In this document: positions 37,501 through 52,500 of the stretch, piece by piece
How positions within the stretch are numbered: position 1 is the stretch's first letter
Layout: every line of letters begins with the position of its first letter
Origin: Ischnura elegans
Taxonomy: Eukaryota > Arthropoda > Insecta > Odonata > Coenagrionidae
Assembly: GCF_921293095.1 (NCBI RefSeq)
Contig: NC_060259.1
Span: forward strand, 77,310,120 to 77,374,119
Length of the DNA: 64,000 bases
Reading direction: 5' to 3'
Notes under the pieces: model-generated
Databases searched by the model: none
Told to the model about the DNA's origin: nothing
What the model saw: the letters and a program-made list of their open reading frames with translations, nothing else
Translations under genes and position numbers: made by a program

Positions 37501-40500
37501 TTACCCCTATTCGATTAGCCACGCTATCGACCCTGCCTTCCACTTACGGGCTACTTCTCTTTTCCCCTCCAAACAACCTTTACCGCGGTGGCTTTTCCCT
37601 CTTCTCCCTGACCTTTGGCGCATTTAAATGCCACAAACTTTTATCACTTGAGGATTCTAGATCATTTTCTTATGAAATATGGCTTACAGTATACAGCATT
37701 ACTGACATGATAGAAACACAAATGGTAATTTCCACGCTATTTAATTTAATACTCAACGACCGACCATGGTTTCAACACTTTGTGTCATTTTCAAGGTAAT
37801 GCATTAACATCTCTCAGCATTTATACCCAGGCCAGGGTAGGAGGTGGGGGAATATGGAATTGGAGTGAGGGGAGTGGGAGGGGGAAGAGTTTAGGTGAAC
37901 AAATGAACGAAGGCTGAAACCAGAAGACATACAACAACAGGAGCGTGAGTGAAGGCAGAGAGGTGAAGGTCAGGGTTTTGACGTCGTGGGGAAGCTTATC
38001 TTTTTAACAAAGGTGAGTCAGTACATAATAAAATATCATAAAATGCATAAAATTTGGACTTTGTTAACAGCTTTATAACACCACAACGCCTAGAATTTCC
38101 AAAGTTAAAACATAAAAATTATAAAATTAATTGAAAAAAATCCGCGTACACGTGCCCCGGTCCACCTCGTGTGGATTGAATAAAGAAAATGTCCATCTGA
38201 CAAGGCATTGTAATACTTTTTGTAGTTTTATTGATTTTTTTCTTATCTTAAAATAAATAAGTGAAAAATTATTAAAAATCAGTACAGCTGCTCTTGATTT
38301 ATAAATGGTGTAACTAAACGGTTCATTCATTATTAGGTGGTACGAAGTTCGCTGGGTCAGCTAGTTGTTTATGAACACTGTCGTCCCGCGAAATATTATG
38401 GAATATGATGAAAATTTCTAATTTTAGTTTTGCTCGGAAGATTTCTGCTCTTTAATTATGTGACGCGAGGTTACAAAATTGATATACCTATGTTAATTTA
38501 TTTTTATTATACCTTATTAGTGAATACTTGATGAATAGATTGTGGAAGTTCAAAAATGCGGCCATTTCAAGGATATTGTGTTGTAATCTATGATAATATT
38601 TCTGGAAATTGACACATTTTTTAATCAACGTTTCAAAGTTCAATATTCTTAATCAACAATTTATTAAATTAGTCAAATAAACTACGAGTATAGAGCTCAT
38701 ATTGGCCAACACAGCAACTACAACCTAGGAAATGCGTATTGCAGAAATTCAGCAATTATAGAGGGATTGCATATTGCAGAAATTCAGCAGCCATTTCGGA
38801 ATTGCATTTTGCAGAAATTCATCAATCATAGAGGAATTGCGTATTGCAGAAATTCAGCAATCCTTGAGAAATTGCATGTAGCAGAAATCGTGTAAATTTC
38901 CGCAATGCTCGTGGAAGGGAATTTGCTGGAGGGGTTTTCTTACCGACGGACACGAAGTCGTTGTCGTCGAGGATGTCCTTGACGAGGTCATCCGGGTCAA
39001 GGATGACGCCGCCGCGCGTCTTCCGTATCTCCTGGATCTTCTCGTCGGCTCGGCCCCCGGCCGCTGCCGCATCCGCCGTGCCATCGCCACCCCAGTGCAT
39101 CTTCAGGTAGCGGCGCAGAGCCTCCTCCCCCAGCCATCGCACCGTAATCTTCCCTGTTCGGACACGACCACGAAATAAAAATACCGTTAAGGTGGTTTGA
39201 AATCTCCGCTCTCTCTGAACCCATTTTAATGATTACGTCCATAATATACTGAGTCCATGTTACGTGGAAATTTTAGACTGCGTTTGGCATGTGATTATTA
39301 ACAAGCTTAGGTTTGGGATCAAATCACGTCGATGGCAGAGATTTTTCAGAGACTGCCCGATCCCTGCTTCGGTGTTTCATGGGGGGCAATTCAAGTGCAG
39401 CACTCCGTCTGCCAGATGGGACGTAAGACCATGGTCCCCTCGGCGCCTTTCGTTAAGCGCTGGCTAGTTCCGACGCCGTGTTTCTCTCCACCCATCATTG
39501 TCCGCCCTCCTCTATGGCGCAAATGACCTTAGCTGTCGGTCACCTCCCTTTAATACCATTATTAATAAGCAGTATGCTCAGGGATGCCGACTTACTAAAA
39601 ATATTGGGGGGGCCCAAACCGGGAACTTGCCCCGGGAATTTATATAAGTAGTGAGTTTTAAGGTTTTTAAACATTGTAGTAGAGTCATATGATCAGCATT
39701 AGAACCCTGATAACTCGAATCTCGATATCTGGACACTCCGGGGAAAATCGACAAGCCTGACACATTTTTTTCCACACACCCATAACGAATTTTTGAGGGG
39801 GCTCGGGCCACCTCAGGCCCCACGGAGTCGGTGCCACTGAGTATGCTTCAAGAAACGGGAGATTCATTTGTTTTTTAGTCAAAATTCGCATACTTCAAAC
39901 GCAACGGATTCTTTATTCCCGACGTCTATAATACCCTGAGTCCATGTTACGTTGAAATTTATGACTGCATTTGGAATATGATTATCAACAATCAGTACAC
40001 TTCAAGTAACAGGAGACTCAGCGTTTGCTTTTGTTATTTTTGTATTTGGAATTTTTATGAAGTTTTTCAATAAATGAGACTCGATTGGCTCGATCGGCAC
40101 GCCACCTATCCCGGCTTCTCGAGCGTCAAGCTTCACTTGTTTAGCTCGGAGGGAGTTGTCTCCTTACCCTGCCGCGGGCCAGTCGGCTCGTTGACCTCTA
40201 AAACCACGGTTTTTATGTCAATGGGTTGAATATACAACAGTTTGTAAGTCCAAAATTACATCAAACGCAACAGATATACTTCTTTATTGCTTACATCCAT
40301 AGCATGCTGAGTCCATGTTACGAGGAAAATTTAAGCCTGCATTCCTCATATGATTATTAACAACAGTATGCTTCAAGAAAAGGGAGACTCAGCGATTATT
40401 TGTAAGTCAAAATTAAGAAACTTCAACTGCAACGAATTTACTTCTCTATTTATTACGTCCATGCTGGGTGGAAATTTAAGACTGCATTCGGCATATGTTT

Positions 40501-43500
40501 ATTAACCAGCATTATGCTTCAAGAAACAGGAGATTCAGCGTATTTTTGTAAGTAAAAATTCACATAATTCAAAAGCAACGGATATATTTCTTTATTGCTC
40601 CCGCACTAAAGCTCCCTATAGGATAAAAATTTACTTAGGTAGTAGCGATTGGTTAAGGGATTTAATATTATTCTATTATTCTTATTATTTAAGTTTCAAT
40701 ATTATTCTGCCAATCCTCATTTAGCGGCTTCAGGGAAAAACAAGGAAACGGGGAAAAACAAGGTACGACGGAAAGAAAATTATTACAGAAATGCACAGTT
40801 AAGATTTAGCAACAAATAATAGTAGCACTCTTTCATCTTTCTACTCACACGATTTTGATTACTCTCTTAGTTCCTCTAGGTGAAATGACCACCTGTAGCC
40901 GATTAACAGTGCATAACAACATTAAAGAAACAGGGAATCAATGTTTTTCTCAACAAATCTTTCAAAATGGAAGTATTATGACAACTTTCCGTGTTTATAC
41001 TTCCTTTCTCCCTAAAAATCATGATACCTAAACGTTTCCTTAGATGTCATGGAAATTCTTTTGTGATAATATTCTGCCAATCCTCAACCAAATCCCAGGT
41101 ATCCATAATGAACGTGTACAGATATGGAGTTTCTCTGCTAAGTCGTATGTGAGTCTTCAGAATTTCTACTTTTAATGCGAAAATAAAACTATCTAATGCC
41201 ATATTTGCTATGGGAACTCAACTTGAAGCTAGTGGCAGTGGCTTTCTTGATATAGTCCCTCTAACTTGCAATCACATCTAGCAAATGAGGATAATTTAAA
41301 CATATAATTCTAAGATTTAAATTTTGAAGGATAACCGCACGTTCTAATTAATTATGTAAAAAGATATACTGTATTTTTCTTCCTGAGGAAAATTTTAAAT
41401 AAGCAATGAAATTTTATGTATGATGACGGAATTGTGCCGTGAGTTTTAAGTATTCTCTAAAATTATGCATGATCCTCCGCTAAATAAAAAAATAATTGGT
41501 ATTCATGTGAAAAAGAATAGCTAAAATCGAATGATTAGCTCGATGGTATGCTAAAAGAAGATGTATTCGGCCTCTATGCTCACAAAGCATTTTGTACGAG
41601 GGAGGTTTTTTTTTTCAACCCCTGATAGCTCAGCAGAAACACCAAACAAGCGACAGGCGGGTACTGCGCAGGTAGGGCAATTACGCGTCCTCCGCATCAC
41701 ACGCACACGCAAGTCATTTCTTACCGTAAGTTGTTAGTTTAAGGCTAGTAGCAATCTCATTAACTGCACTGCCTCAATTGATTCCCCCGCCAAGTGTGCA
41801 CTGCGGAGAGGCAGCCAGAAAACTCGGCGAATGGCTTCAGCATTGACATGTCTTGACCTTTATGCCGATAAACGAGAATTTTCTTCTTTTATGCAATGCG
41901 GTTGGATTGTAAAATAGTGTGAAACATTACATCCATTCCCACTCAAAACAAAAGAAGAGACATCCTGACTTCTGGAAGTGTTCTGATCCATGGCAACGCC
42001 CGTCATCTCAGCGCTGATGCAGCCCAACTGCTCCTTGGGCGATTTCAACGGGATATTTTCGATCACCCGAGGTGCAATGCCGACCTAGTGCCGGGGAACT
42101 TCCACCTTTACGCTGAAATGAAGATGTGGCTGGATTGCAAGCGTTTTCAAACGGGCGATGAATTTCAGGGCAAAGGCATAATTCATTAAGTCATTGACGA
42201 CAACATTCCATGAAAAAGGTATAGTAAAGCTTGTTCACAGGCACGTCCAATTCCTCAATCGCCGAGGCGATTATGCCGAAAGGACACCACAAAAGTGCTC
42301 AACATTAAGCAATGAAATAATTTTTAATCAATCACTTCGTCTTCTGATCATGACCCATCGGAGGTTGAAAAAAACGGCCCTCCCTCGTATAAGTAAGGCA
42401 ATATAAAATTATGAATAAAAATATATTGAACAGGTAAGGTGAGTTCTACAGCCTCAATAGTGATGCATAAAATCGTCTCCAGTACCCGTAACGTAATCAC
42501 TCAACAATTTGTTGATGAGAAAATCTGACTCTCACCTGAGTTGAGAATGAAATTTGTATTTCGAACCCGGTCCACATCTCCCGTCCAGGTTACCGTAGCA
42601 TCATTCAACCCAGAGCATTTTCTCCTGTAGTCGAGTCCAAGGAGTGAGTGTATTATGTATCCGTGTGTGTCAGTGAGTGAGTGACATCTCAACCGAAATA
42701 GGGGCGGTCTGGGATGATAGGGGGCCCTCGGCTGGGGTTCAAGATGGGGCCCTCCTTACCGGGGGATACGGGGCCCTCCCCGGAAATGGATTTTGACGTA
42801 ATTCTGGCTCTTAAAAATTAGATAAAAGTCAATAAAAATATTAATTTCGTTGGAAAAATACTATGACAAGTGAGAATTTCACAGCTTATAACATTTAATA
42901 ATGTTATTATGGTTCTATTATCTATATAGTGAATCATTTCCTTGAAATTTGCACTGAAATATTAAAAAAAAACTCTAAAATGACCCTTTCCGAAAAGGTT
43001 AAGTTCTCTTTTATATAATCTCACTCCTTTATTTTATTTGATTTTTTATATTATCTTTTTCTTTAGTGTCTTAAATAAAGCAACTAATGAAAACGTAGAA
43101 TTATACACATGCAAAAATAACTTTGTTCAAGAAATCAGTCTTTTTAGTACACCTTTCGTATACGCTCCACCATAGACACGAGAGTTGTGGGGGTCCCCTA
43201 AGCTTGGGGCCCTCGGCGATTGCCGACCACCCGACCTGGCCAGACCGCCCCTACAACCGAGGCAACCTTAGCGACGTCCCTTCAATCCTCTAAAAGCTTC
43301 CTTTGACTTGAGCGAGTGCTTTTGAATGATTTCCGGTTAAGACGCTGGGGTTGGTCGCTGCTGGTCTAAGATTTCATTTTTTAAGGATAATCGCGCGTCG
43401 TAATTAATTATCTAAAGTGATAAATTATTTTTACTCCCCCAGGAAATTTTTTAAATAATTAATGAAATGTTATATAAATGCTGACGGAATTGTGTCGTGA

Positions 43501-46500
43501 GTTTCCGTCTGAATACGTTCAATCGCAAAGTAACGAATTCTCCCGTTACATTAAACCAATACAGTAAATTGTTTCGTATCTGCGACGTGATCCCTAACAT
43601 TATTCTCACTGTAGACTACTATCCTTTTTCAAAAAATTAATTGCTCGGATATTAAAAAAATATTCTATCACATTTATTTTTAGTAACATATAAAACGTGC
43701 GTATGCAGGGTTGTGGGTCATTTATTAAAATTTTGTATTTGGTACCGCCAATTGGACCCCATTGGCGACTGAGGTTCTACGGAAACCCAAATTACTAAAA
43801 ATGTACATAAACGTTTGTTTTAAAAACTTAATTCTTTGGAAAATTTGTGATGAGACAACCTTAAAGTGCTGTTACAAGCCTCGAAATTATCAAAATTTTC
43901 GTAACCAACCCATCAAAGATAATCATTGTTGCTAGCATGGATCTGCCACTGCTTGTAAAGGGTTTCTGGTGGAGAGGCTGGGGTTGGCCATTGCTACGAA
44001 TCCTCCCGTGTCAGCAAACTAACAAATTATTTTGTTTCGTACCTGCAACGTGATCCCTTCGTCACGACCATTAGAGACTATTTTTTGTTTCATAAATTGA
44101 TTTCTTTGATTTTTTCGAGTATTTCTTTTAACATCATTGAAAACGTAAGTATACATGGCGTCATTTATCAAATTTTTGGGTTTGAGCCTGCCTATTGGGC
44201 CCCATTGTTGGCGACTGGGATTTCATAACACCATTGCACTTGACAGCCGTGAACCGTGAGAGCGCCATTAGGAGACAACATCCCACCCCGATGACGACTC
44301 GACCTTTTTCTCGTACGCCTAGAACCGGCCAATCACGAAGCAGAGCTCACACTCGGCAGTCTTATCCAACTAATCGCTGAATGGTCGACAGGAATTCGAT
44401 TTCATTGTCGTCCACGTCAAGGGCATCTACCAATTCTTTGCTTACATTTCCTCAAAGGCCAAACTAGAGGAGTGTTAATCATTTCCCCCACGGATTGCAA
44501 TAGCAGTGATAATATATTTAGGCTCAAACAGCTTTGCCTAAGTGTATGCTTAGCGACAAATCGTTTCTTATTAGCTGAGACGCCTTCAAGATGGCTTGAG
44601 ATTTTGAAAACTCCAACGAGAGTCGTGTTTGCCTGACGTTTTCTTGATCACGTCTACATTGGTGCTCTCAATACGAGAAGCTGGACTAAGGTGTGAGATA
44701 ACTGATGGTCACGCCATTTTTCAGCGTCTTTTAAGTGGTCGCTATGCTTCAATCAGTACCAGGAAGGGAGGTCGGGGCACGATTCATGAAATGTAACCCT
44801 TCCATGCTAAAACTTAAATCCTTGTGGAAGTAATAAATTATAGAAGGGCTATTTAAATAGGATGTTACAGAATTTTCACTTCTAGAGGACATGACCGTCA
44901 GTAAATTCTCGAATTTTTTTCTGAGTAGCATTTGCTTGGCTGTTATGGTAATATTCCCGTGAAAATGGATTGGCTATGAGGCAATTTCACACACTGGTAT
45001 TAAAAAAATTTAAGGAGGATCACATCGCAAATCTTAATTCTGTTTCCTGCCTGGTACTTTTCTAATTTCCACCGGACCATACTCGCTAATGTCTTATCAC
45101 GTAGCCCATTGCCTACACAGATCAGGCATGGGACGCAATGACGCCATCAGGTATTACATATTACCAAGGCACAGCGGAAAATAATTTACCCCCCGCCCCT
45201 TCTCCCATTAAATACGACCTTAATCGTCCTTGCAGTGGCTTGCGGACGAAATAGAAACTCTATAATAAAAAAAGCTATCTAAACCGGTTTATTTTATTCA
45301 AGGCATCAATGGTTTGGGAAATGCTATGAATTTTTATCTCCATGTGAAAAACATCATCACCCGTATCGACTCTTCCATGGATTTTTGTTTTTCACCGAAA
45401 TAAAATTCTCCAGATAATTTTCATCACCATAAGCAGAAATTTATATATTTGAACCAATTTCGGGTATTTTTTCGAATAACTTTGCTGAAATAGATGAAAT
45501 TAATATGTTAAAAATACGTTTTAGAGGTTGAAGTTCTTGCAGGTTGTAAATCAAACTTATTTTTGCCGAAAAGATTCCAATATTTCTCATCTACGTTCTA
45601 AAACCAGTAGAAAAAATTGAATGCTATATCAAGATACTCGTGAAAAGACATTGGTCAACTGAAAGAAGTTACAGAGCATTGCCGTTTGCAAAAAATTACT
45701 ATCATTTGGAGTTGGGGTGGATGTTATTTATTACAAATATTTATGCACATTATTCTCATGACAAGTGAGTCAGAGGATTTCAACAGCTTTAGAAGACATT
45801 GTAGGGCAACGCAAAGCATTTTCTTTGGTCCTGAAATTCACAACGCTTTTCAAATTCTTCCATTCACTTGCATATCTGCTTCAATGAACAATGGAGAGTA
45901 TTCGACTGAGGATAATTTGATGCCATGACACTCCGGCCGTCATCAGTGTTTTCCGCTTGCAGCTGTTTGAGGGGTTTCCCGTTTCAACCTTGAGTCAATT
46001 AAGCACCGAACATGATCAAGTGATTAGCGGCCGTCAACCTTCGTCGTCATTCAAGTTCGTAACACTTTTCGACGCACCAAAGTTCCATCAAAAGGTGCGT
46101 GCTCGTAGCAAAATATTCGGACATTATATGAATTATAAATTATCTCAGTCTCCCTTCTCTCCTCATTTGTCCAGTTATTGTTTTGAAAGATGCTTTCATG
46201 CTATGATGGATATATCATCATCATTGGTTAACAATCCTTAAGGCCGTTTCACACGGGGCACGTAATTGCACAGTCCGACGTGTGTACGAAGGCGCAGTCA
46301 AAATTGCACCGTGTAAAGCAGTAAATTGCTAGAATACATACGAGAATGCGTGGACGTGAGATGGAAAAATAGCCCCTGATCTAATTCGCGCAAGTTCGCG
46401 CAATTCCACGCCATTTTAGAAATTAATGCAGTTCTAACATGCGCAATTCCGTGCCCCGTGCAAAACAGCTTTAAGACTGGTTTGACGCAGTTCTCAACTC

Positions 46501-49500
46501 AATTCTTTTATAAGCTAATCTTTCCACACCTACGTATTTCTTCTCTTTCGCATCCTTCTTTGCCTGTCCCATATATATCATTCTAGGCCCTCCTTTTTCG
46601 TTCTTGGCATCTACTTTTTCCCTCGGCGATTGTCTTCATCAGGCTATCATGTCTCAAGATGTGGTCTTTAAGTTGTGGCTAAATATGTAAATATATATGA
46701 AATAGATATGTAAACTAAATCCAGATTCAATTCCATCCCTTGGTTACAGCCACATGTATATTCTGATCCGCGGAAGTTATAACGCTATGATAATTCATGA
46801 GGGTTTATTATATTCGCTATCATCAGGACCGGATTTAGTTGAAAACATGCCTTAGGCTATTCCAAATATGAGGCCCTGCCACCTCCCATTTTTAAATTTG
46901 TAAAATACAGGAAAGATAATAAAATGCATGATTAATGTAATGTATATGAATATTTTGCTTGAAAAAACGTTGTAATTAGCACTATCTTTCATAAAAAATG
47001 GATAATAAATAAAATAAGTCGATAATTTAGAGTGAATGCAGGCCCCTCTTGATATTGAGGCCCTCGACTGAAGCTTAGTTTGTCTCTGGGAAAATCCAAC
47101 CTCGGTTACCATATCAGGCGATTAACAAAGTAAATTACTATTTTAAAACATTTTATGAATATTTTTTTGTCTAAACTGGTGGCCTTCGTAGCAGTGATAA
47201 TTGATTCAAAAACAGCCTCCACGGAAAATCAAGGAAATGGGATAGGGTTCTAAGCAAGTCATACCCAATATTATCCATTTCCTTTTTGAGAATTGCAGAT
47301 TATTTTTAATTTTGATGCCACTATGCAAGAAGTATGACCCTTCCTCGCTAAAACTTTAAACCATGTGAAATTATTAATTTATGAAAGGGCAAAACACGTA
47401 ACTATTTTTAAGTATGGCAATACAGAATTTTCGCTTCCTGATGTGATGACTGTCAATGAATTCTCAAATTTTTCTCTGAGTGACATATATTTGGCTGCTG
47501 TTTATATCCTCGTGGATGTGGATTGACTACATTTGTTCTTATTATTGCTTTAATAGGTGAACAGCACGAGGTATACAGCGTTAAGATTAAAGATAAATTA
47601 AGCACACCAAATATTTTCATTGAGTAATACCTTAAACAACTATGGTAACTTTCCCAAAAATAATCTTCACATATTTAATACATTGATGTATCCGCTACAA
47701 GGGTTGATGTAGCCGCAAAAATTAAATAGAAGCGGAAAATTTTTATTGTTTAAAAAAAATCATTTTTCTACTTTTACCTTGAGCCAGATGGGTTAGTTTA
47801 TCCGTTGAGTCAACCCGGCTTTCTTTATTTTTTAATTTATTATCCGATTCGAATTTTTGTACTTTTTTGTAAGCAATAAATTTACTTTACGGAATTGTGA
47901 CACGGTTAGTGACAAGGGTAATGGATGAAATCCCCAGTCAAAGAGAAGATTTCGCATTACCAATGAATATATCTAGCTGGCTGAAGCCTTTCCGCTAATA
48001 CCTCTGAATGCATTGGCCAACTCCGTTTTTCGTGGCTGAACGCTGAGAAAAGCAGACGTTCCCGGAGAGCCAATACATTAAACCGCTAATTTTTCCGGGA
48101 GAAGGCTTGTGTTGAGACTATTCGACGAAATTTGGATCTAATCCATCATATATTGATAATTATTTTGCTTTATTATGCGTGTTAATTTCATGAAATTGTT
48201 GGAGCTTGCTATTTGGCGTTATCTCTTGTTTGATCTTTTTGAGAAGGCGTTTGCTACAATGGTTTAAGGTCAAAAGAAATTGGAAGAATCTGGCAATGAA
48301 AGTGGTTAATTGAAGATACGTAAATATTTTATCTTCTATCCATTTAAATAATATTTTGATACGATCAATTTTAGTATAACCTCGTTTTTTCTCTGCCGAG
48401 AGGAAATAATTATTTTAATTATCAAAATTATCATTTATTATATCCTTTGAATCGCGGATGAAAATAAAATTATTTGACACAGTTAAAGGATCAAAGAGAA
48501 TATAATTACTATGATTTAATTATCCAGGATACGTCAGCTTTGTTCAATTAACCAGCAAATCACAGGTCTTATTTTGGGGATATGCTGCCTTTTGACATGG
48601 TAAGGTGCTATTCCCAGAAAGTGATCCATGCTCACCCCTGGAGACGAGATTCATATTTCCAGATATTTTTATGACGTCACTTCGGCGAAAGCGGGCTGTT
48701 TTTTCCGAATATTAAACCGTTTCGATTGTTTCTGTGCCCAAAGGAAAATTTTGCCAAAAGATAGCCCCTACTTCTTTCATTAAAATTTCAAATGATGAAG
48801 AATATGCCTGTCTCAATACCTAACCCACACTTAATGTAGGTTAGGTATGTAAACACTTTCAGTGGGTGTGTAAATTTGGAGATCATGTTCAATGGCGAAT
48901 CTATTATTGCGCTAATTTCATGTTTATAAGACTAATTACCGTAAAATTATATCGTATTATCATATTTCTGCGAAAAAAAACATTTTTCTCAAAAAAATTT
49001 CTTGACTTCAGCAGCGATTCGCCATAATTTATATGATTACTTAGGCAACCCGCAATGCAAATAGTTTATTCCGTTAGATGTATTGCTCTATAGTTATTTT
49101 TCGCAACATATTAATGATTTCGATGACAAAAATGTATTTGAGACCAACCAATAAAGATTTTTAGGCCAAATTTAATTATAATGAACTCTAATATACAATG
49201 TTTATACTATGTTTAAAATGACAATGTCAGATTTAATAAAGAACTTATAGTAACAGTATTACAATTCGCAATTAAAAATACTCACAAAATTAAAATACGG
49301 AGTATTTTGAACCCCAATGAAAATTGCAGAGAAATGTTTCCTTCAAAATTTTAAAGCGTGTAACAAAAAAAAGTGATGGATCCGAGAACGACTGGTACCT
49401 TAACGACTCTATGGGTTCAATTGATGACGACAGGCCGAAAGCAGAACCCTACCTAGCGGCAATACGGTAGAGCAGCGGTTCCCAAACTTTTTCTTTCCGC

Positions 49501-52500
49501 GACCCATTTTAGCTCATTCTTTTTAGCCGCGACCCCCTAAAAATGGTCGTCCAAGTTTAAGTACGTTGTTCACCATATTATTAGTATCTCGCGACCCCTT
49601 TCCGAACGGCCTACGACCCCCTTGGGGGTCGCGACCCCCACTTTGGGAACCGCTGCGGTAGAGGAATCGAAATAACCGTCATAGACCCCGTGACGGTATA
49701 AGCAGTCATTCGCCATGGGCTGAGAGGTGGCATGACTGCTTAAGAAGTCTATCTAACGATTTGATCGTTGCAGGGGCGCAGCTAGGAATTTAGGCTAGGG
49801 GGGGGGGGGGTTACAGGCGCAACTAATACTGGGGTGCTTGGGGTATTGCATACCCGCCAGGGTGAGCGGGATGTGCGGAGGCCTTCCGCCGGCAAAAATT
49901 AAGATAAATGGTTCAAAATGGCAATTTTTACGGCCTTCTGAGGGATATTTTATGAATCCTCACACTATTCTATGAGTAAAATTAATCCAATTAAGTAAAA
50001 TAGATTTAACTTAAAAATTTCTGCGAGCTCTGGGGGGGGGGTTTATCCCCAAAATATTACAGCGCTTTATCAGTTTTTAAAGTTATTTGCCTGAAAAAAA
50101 ATTATTTTAGTTACATAGCTCATACTAATAACATTTTCCGTAAATTTATAGAAAATTTGTTGAAAACTTTCCTCTCAATCCAGTCCTGATTTTCCTTAGA
50201 GACTAGTGCGATTTTTGCTTCTAGGGGGGCAGATACCCCTCATGCCCCTCGCTGGTTACGCCTATGCATAATTGGTGTGCTTTGTACATTATCTACGGTA
50301 ATGGTAAGCATGATTTCTCACAATATGATTTTTGCTTGCATCTTCAGGAAGTTACACTGCTCATGTTTTGAAGTCTAGAGTGACATTGAGAAGCAGGGAA
50401 AAGTGTTTGTGCAAAATCCGAAGAGAATCCAAGATTTAAGGTAATGCTTAACACTAATTCGGTGGGAGGCATCACTGCTTACCATCACGGTCTGTAGCGG
50501 ATGCAGAGAAAACTCAAGGGGGGGGGGGGCGCAAATAATATCTTGAGTTACCTTTACTCTATTCGTAATAAAAAAAATAATAAAGTCATAAGCAGAGCTT
50601 CAGAAATTTTTAATTAAAGTTATTATACACTTATTCAAGACAATGCCATCTTATGATATCAAAAAGTTACAACTGTGGTTATCGATGGCTAGGTTCTAAC
50701 AAAACGTATCTCAAAAATAGCAACTTTCCAGGAGAGCAAAAAAAGATTTATTTCTTCTAAATGTACGCTAAAATTAAAAACAAAAAATTCATAAAACTGA
50801 AAAAGAAGCATGTGCCAACAAAGAGTTGCTTTTTGCTTGAATTATATTTTTTAATTTTATTACACTTATTTTAAGGTACCCGTGTCAAGCCGGCCAAATT
50901 TTGAGATACGTGTTGTTAGAACTTAGCCATCGTTATACTGTTTGGTAATACGGGTTGCCCCGCAAAGGGGGGGGGGAGTCCGCCCTCTGCGCCCCCCATC
51001 TGTATCCGCCACTGATGACGGCATCTGTATCCATTTCCTAAGCTTCAAGCCGGCGGAAATATACTTAATCTTTCAGCTAATTCTTAAAAAAGGTTTTCAT
51101 AGGGATATATTTCTCATTTCAGTGGTGCAGACTTCATGCGAACGTTTTTTTTTCTTCATATTTTGGGCATGCTTCCACTCATTTTTTGATCCCAAAACGA
51201 TACACATCACTTAATAGCTATAAATATTGGTTTTAAACCTATTTATGAACACTATGAAATATTTATTGCATAAAACCCAAGTTTATATTCAAAATCGTAG
51301 GACGTATTTTTGCATTAATAATTCCCTCAACTTTCCATTAATTCCCACTTTTTATAGAAAATCTTATAAAAAGGTCGTTCAATAGCTCCTATTCTAGAGC
51401 CTCCAAATTTCATTAAAAATTGCTTTTTCAGGAAAATATTATCAATAGTTGGTTCAATAGCTCAATTTCTGAAGCATCCAAATTTTCGAATTTTAGGAGA
51501 GAAAACACTTCTAGGGAAAATATTTTTTGGAGCGCTCGGCACTACCTATTACTTACCCAAAAATAAGGCTGCATTATGGATTATACGAATTAACCCGGTA
51601 ACGCCTGAATTATTTCACCGAACTTTTTCGTAATATTCAATTCTAAAATCAATTACATTCTGAATAACTAGGTGCAAATAATTATTTCGAATTTGACATT
51701 TTAATGCCAAAACGTTACATGTTTTCCATTTTTTGCGAAACGAAAGATTCATTTTCATCAAAAATTCCTCAAAAATGTCAAATCTTGCTTAAAAAGCAAA
51801 CTTTTCTGAAAAACGTAACTATAAATATGCTTATCTGTTTAAAACTCTCAAAATTCCAAACAAATTACGGTAAATAACACAAAGGGTAAGTTTAGTATTG
51901 CACTACCAGTTAGTACCATATGGTACCGCTAGGCGTTAACGGATTAATTTTCCATTTTTAGCGTAATTACTCATGTACCTATCGGAGAAAAAGCACTATT
52001 GTATTCGGTTTGTCTTTATTTATATCTGTATCTGTCCTCACTTTCAACTCAATTTACAGAACACCATGCCATCAAAGTAACATGATTACGATAGTGGTTG
52101 TATTTTCGATATAGAATGCCATTTCCAAAAAACATATTATGATGCCCATGTCTGAAATCCACGACCTGAGGCTTTTTTGATCAGACATGAATACTTTTTT
52201 CGATTTTCATGAATTTTGTGAAATAACTTCAATAGTTTTGATTGTAATGTTAGGTTTAAGTTTGCAGATGAGGTCTCGAGCCTTGATCTTGAGTTAACTT
52301 TAGCATTATACCTATCGGTAGCGTAATAAACTAATCGCGGTTTAATATTCTAATCGTAGTAAAAAAAACTGATTTATGCAGGAGAAAACGCGCTGTATTA
52401 CGCGTTTATTATTTTCTCCCTCTGCAGTCACTACTGATATAATTTTCCTTCATAACTACATTATGGGTTTTACAAATTCTCATTTCGAGCTTTTTTACAC

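Larger units (their letters stand above)
39225..40610. repeat. Degenerate array of about 170-bp units
   Basis: Units share CTGAGTCCATGTTACG, TTTA(A)GACTGCATT, TATGATTATTAAC, ATGCTTCAAG and GGAGACTCAGCG. Starts are near 39230, 39905, 40245 and 40400, with a partial near 40550. The first unit is split by a SINE (39307) and a MITE (39579). In HAL intron 1, next to exon 2. Confidence 0.75.
44793..47531. repeat. Imperfect direct duplication, 2.5 kb apart
   Basis: 44793-44970 and 47332-47531 align over about 190 bp (CCCTTCCATGCTAAAACTT / CCCTTCCTCGCTAAAACTT; ACAGAATTTTCACTTC / ACAGAATTTTCGCTTC). A further pair is 41300-41455 and 43370-43510. Confidence 0.6.

Noticed and set aside
38330..38366. CGCTGGGTCAGCTAGT, like some Helitron or LINE 3' ends
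   Set aside because: Too short and no partner end or coding sequence found.
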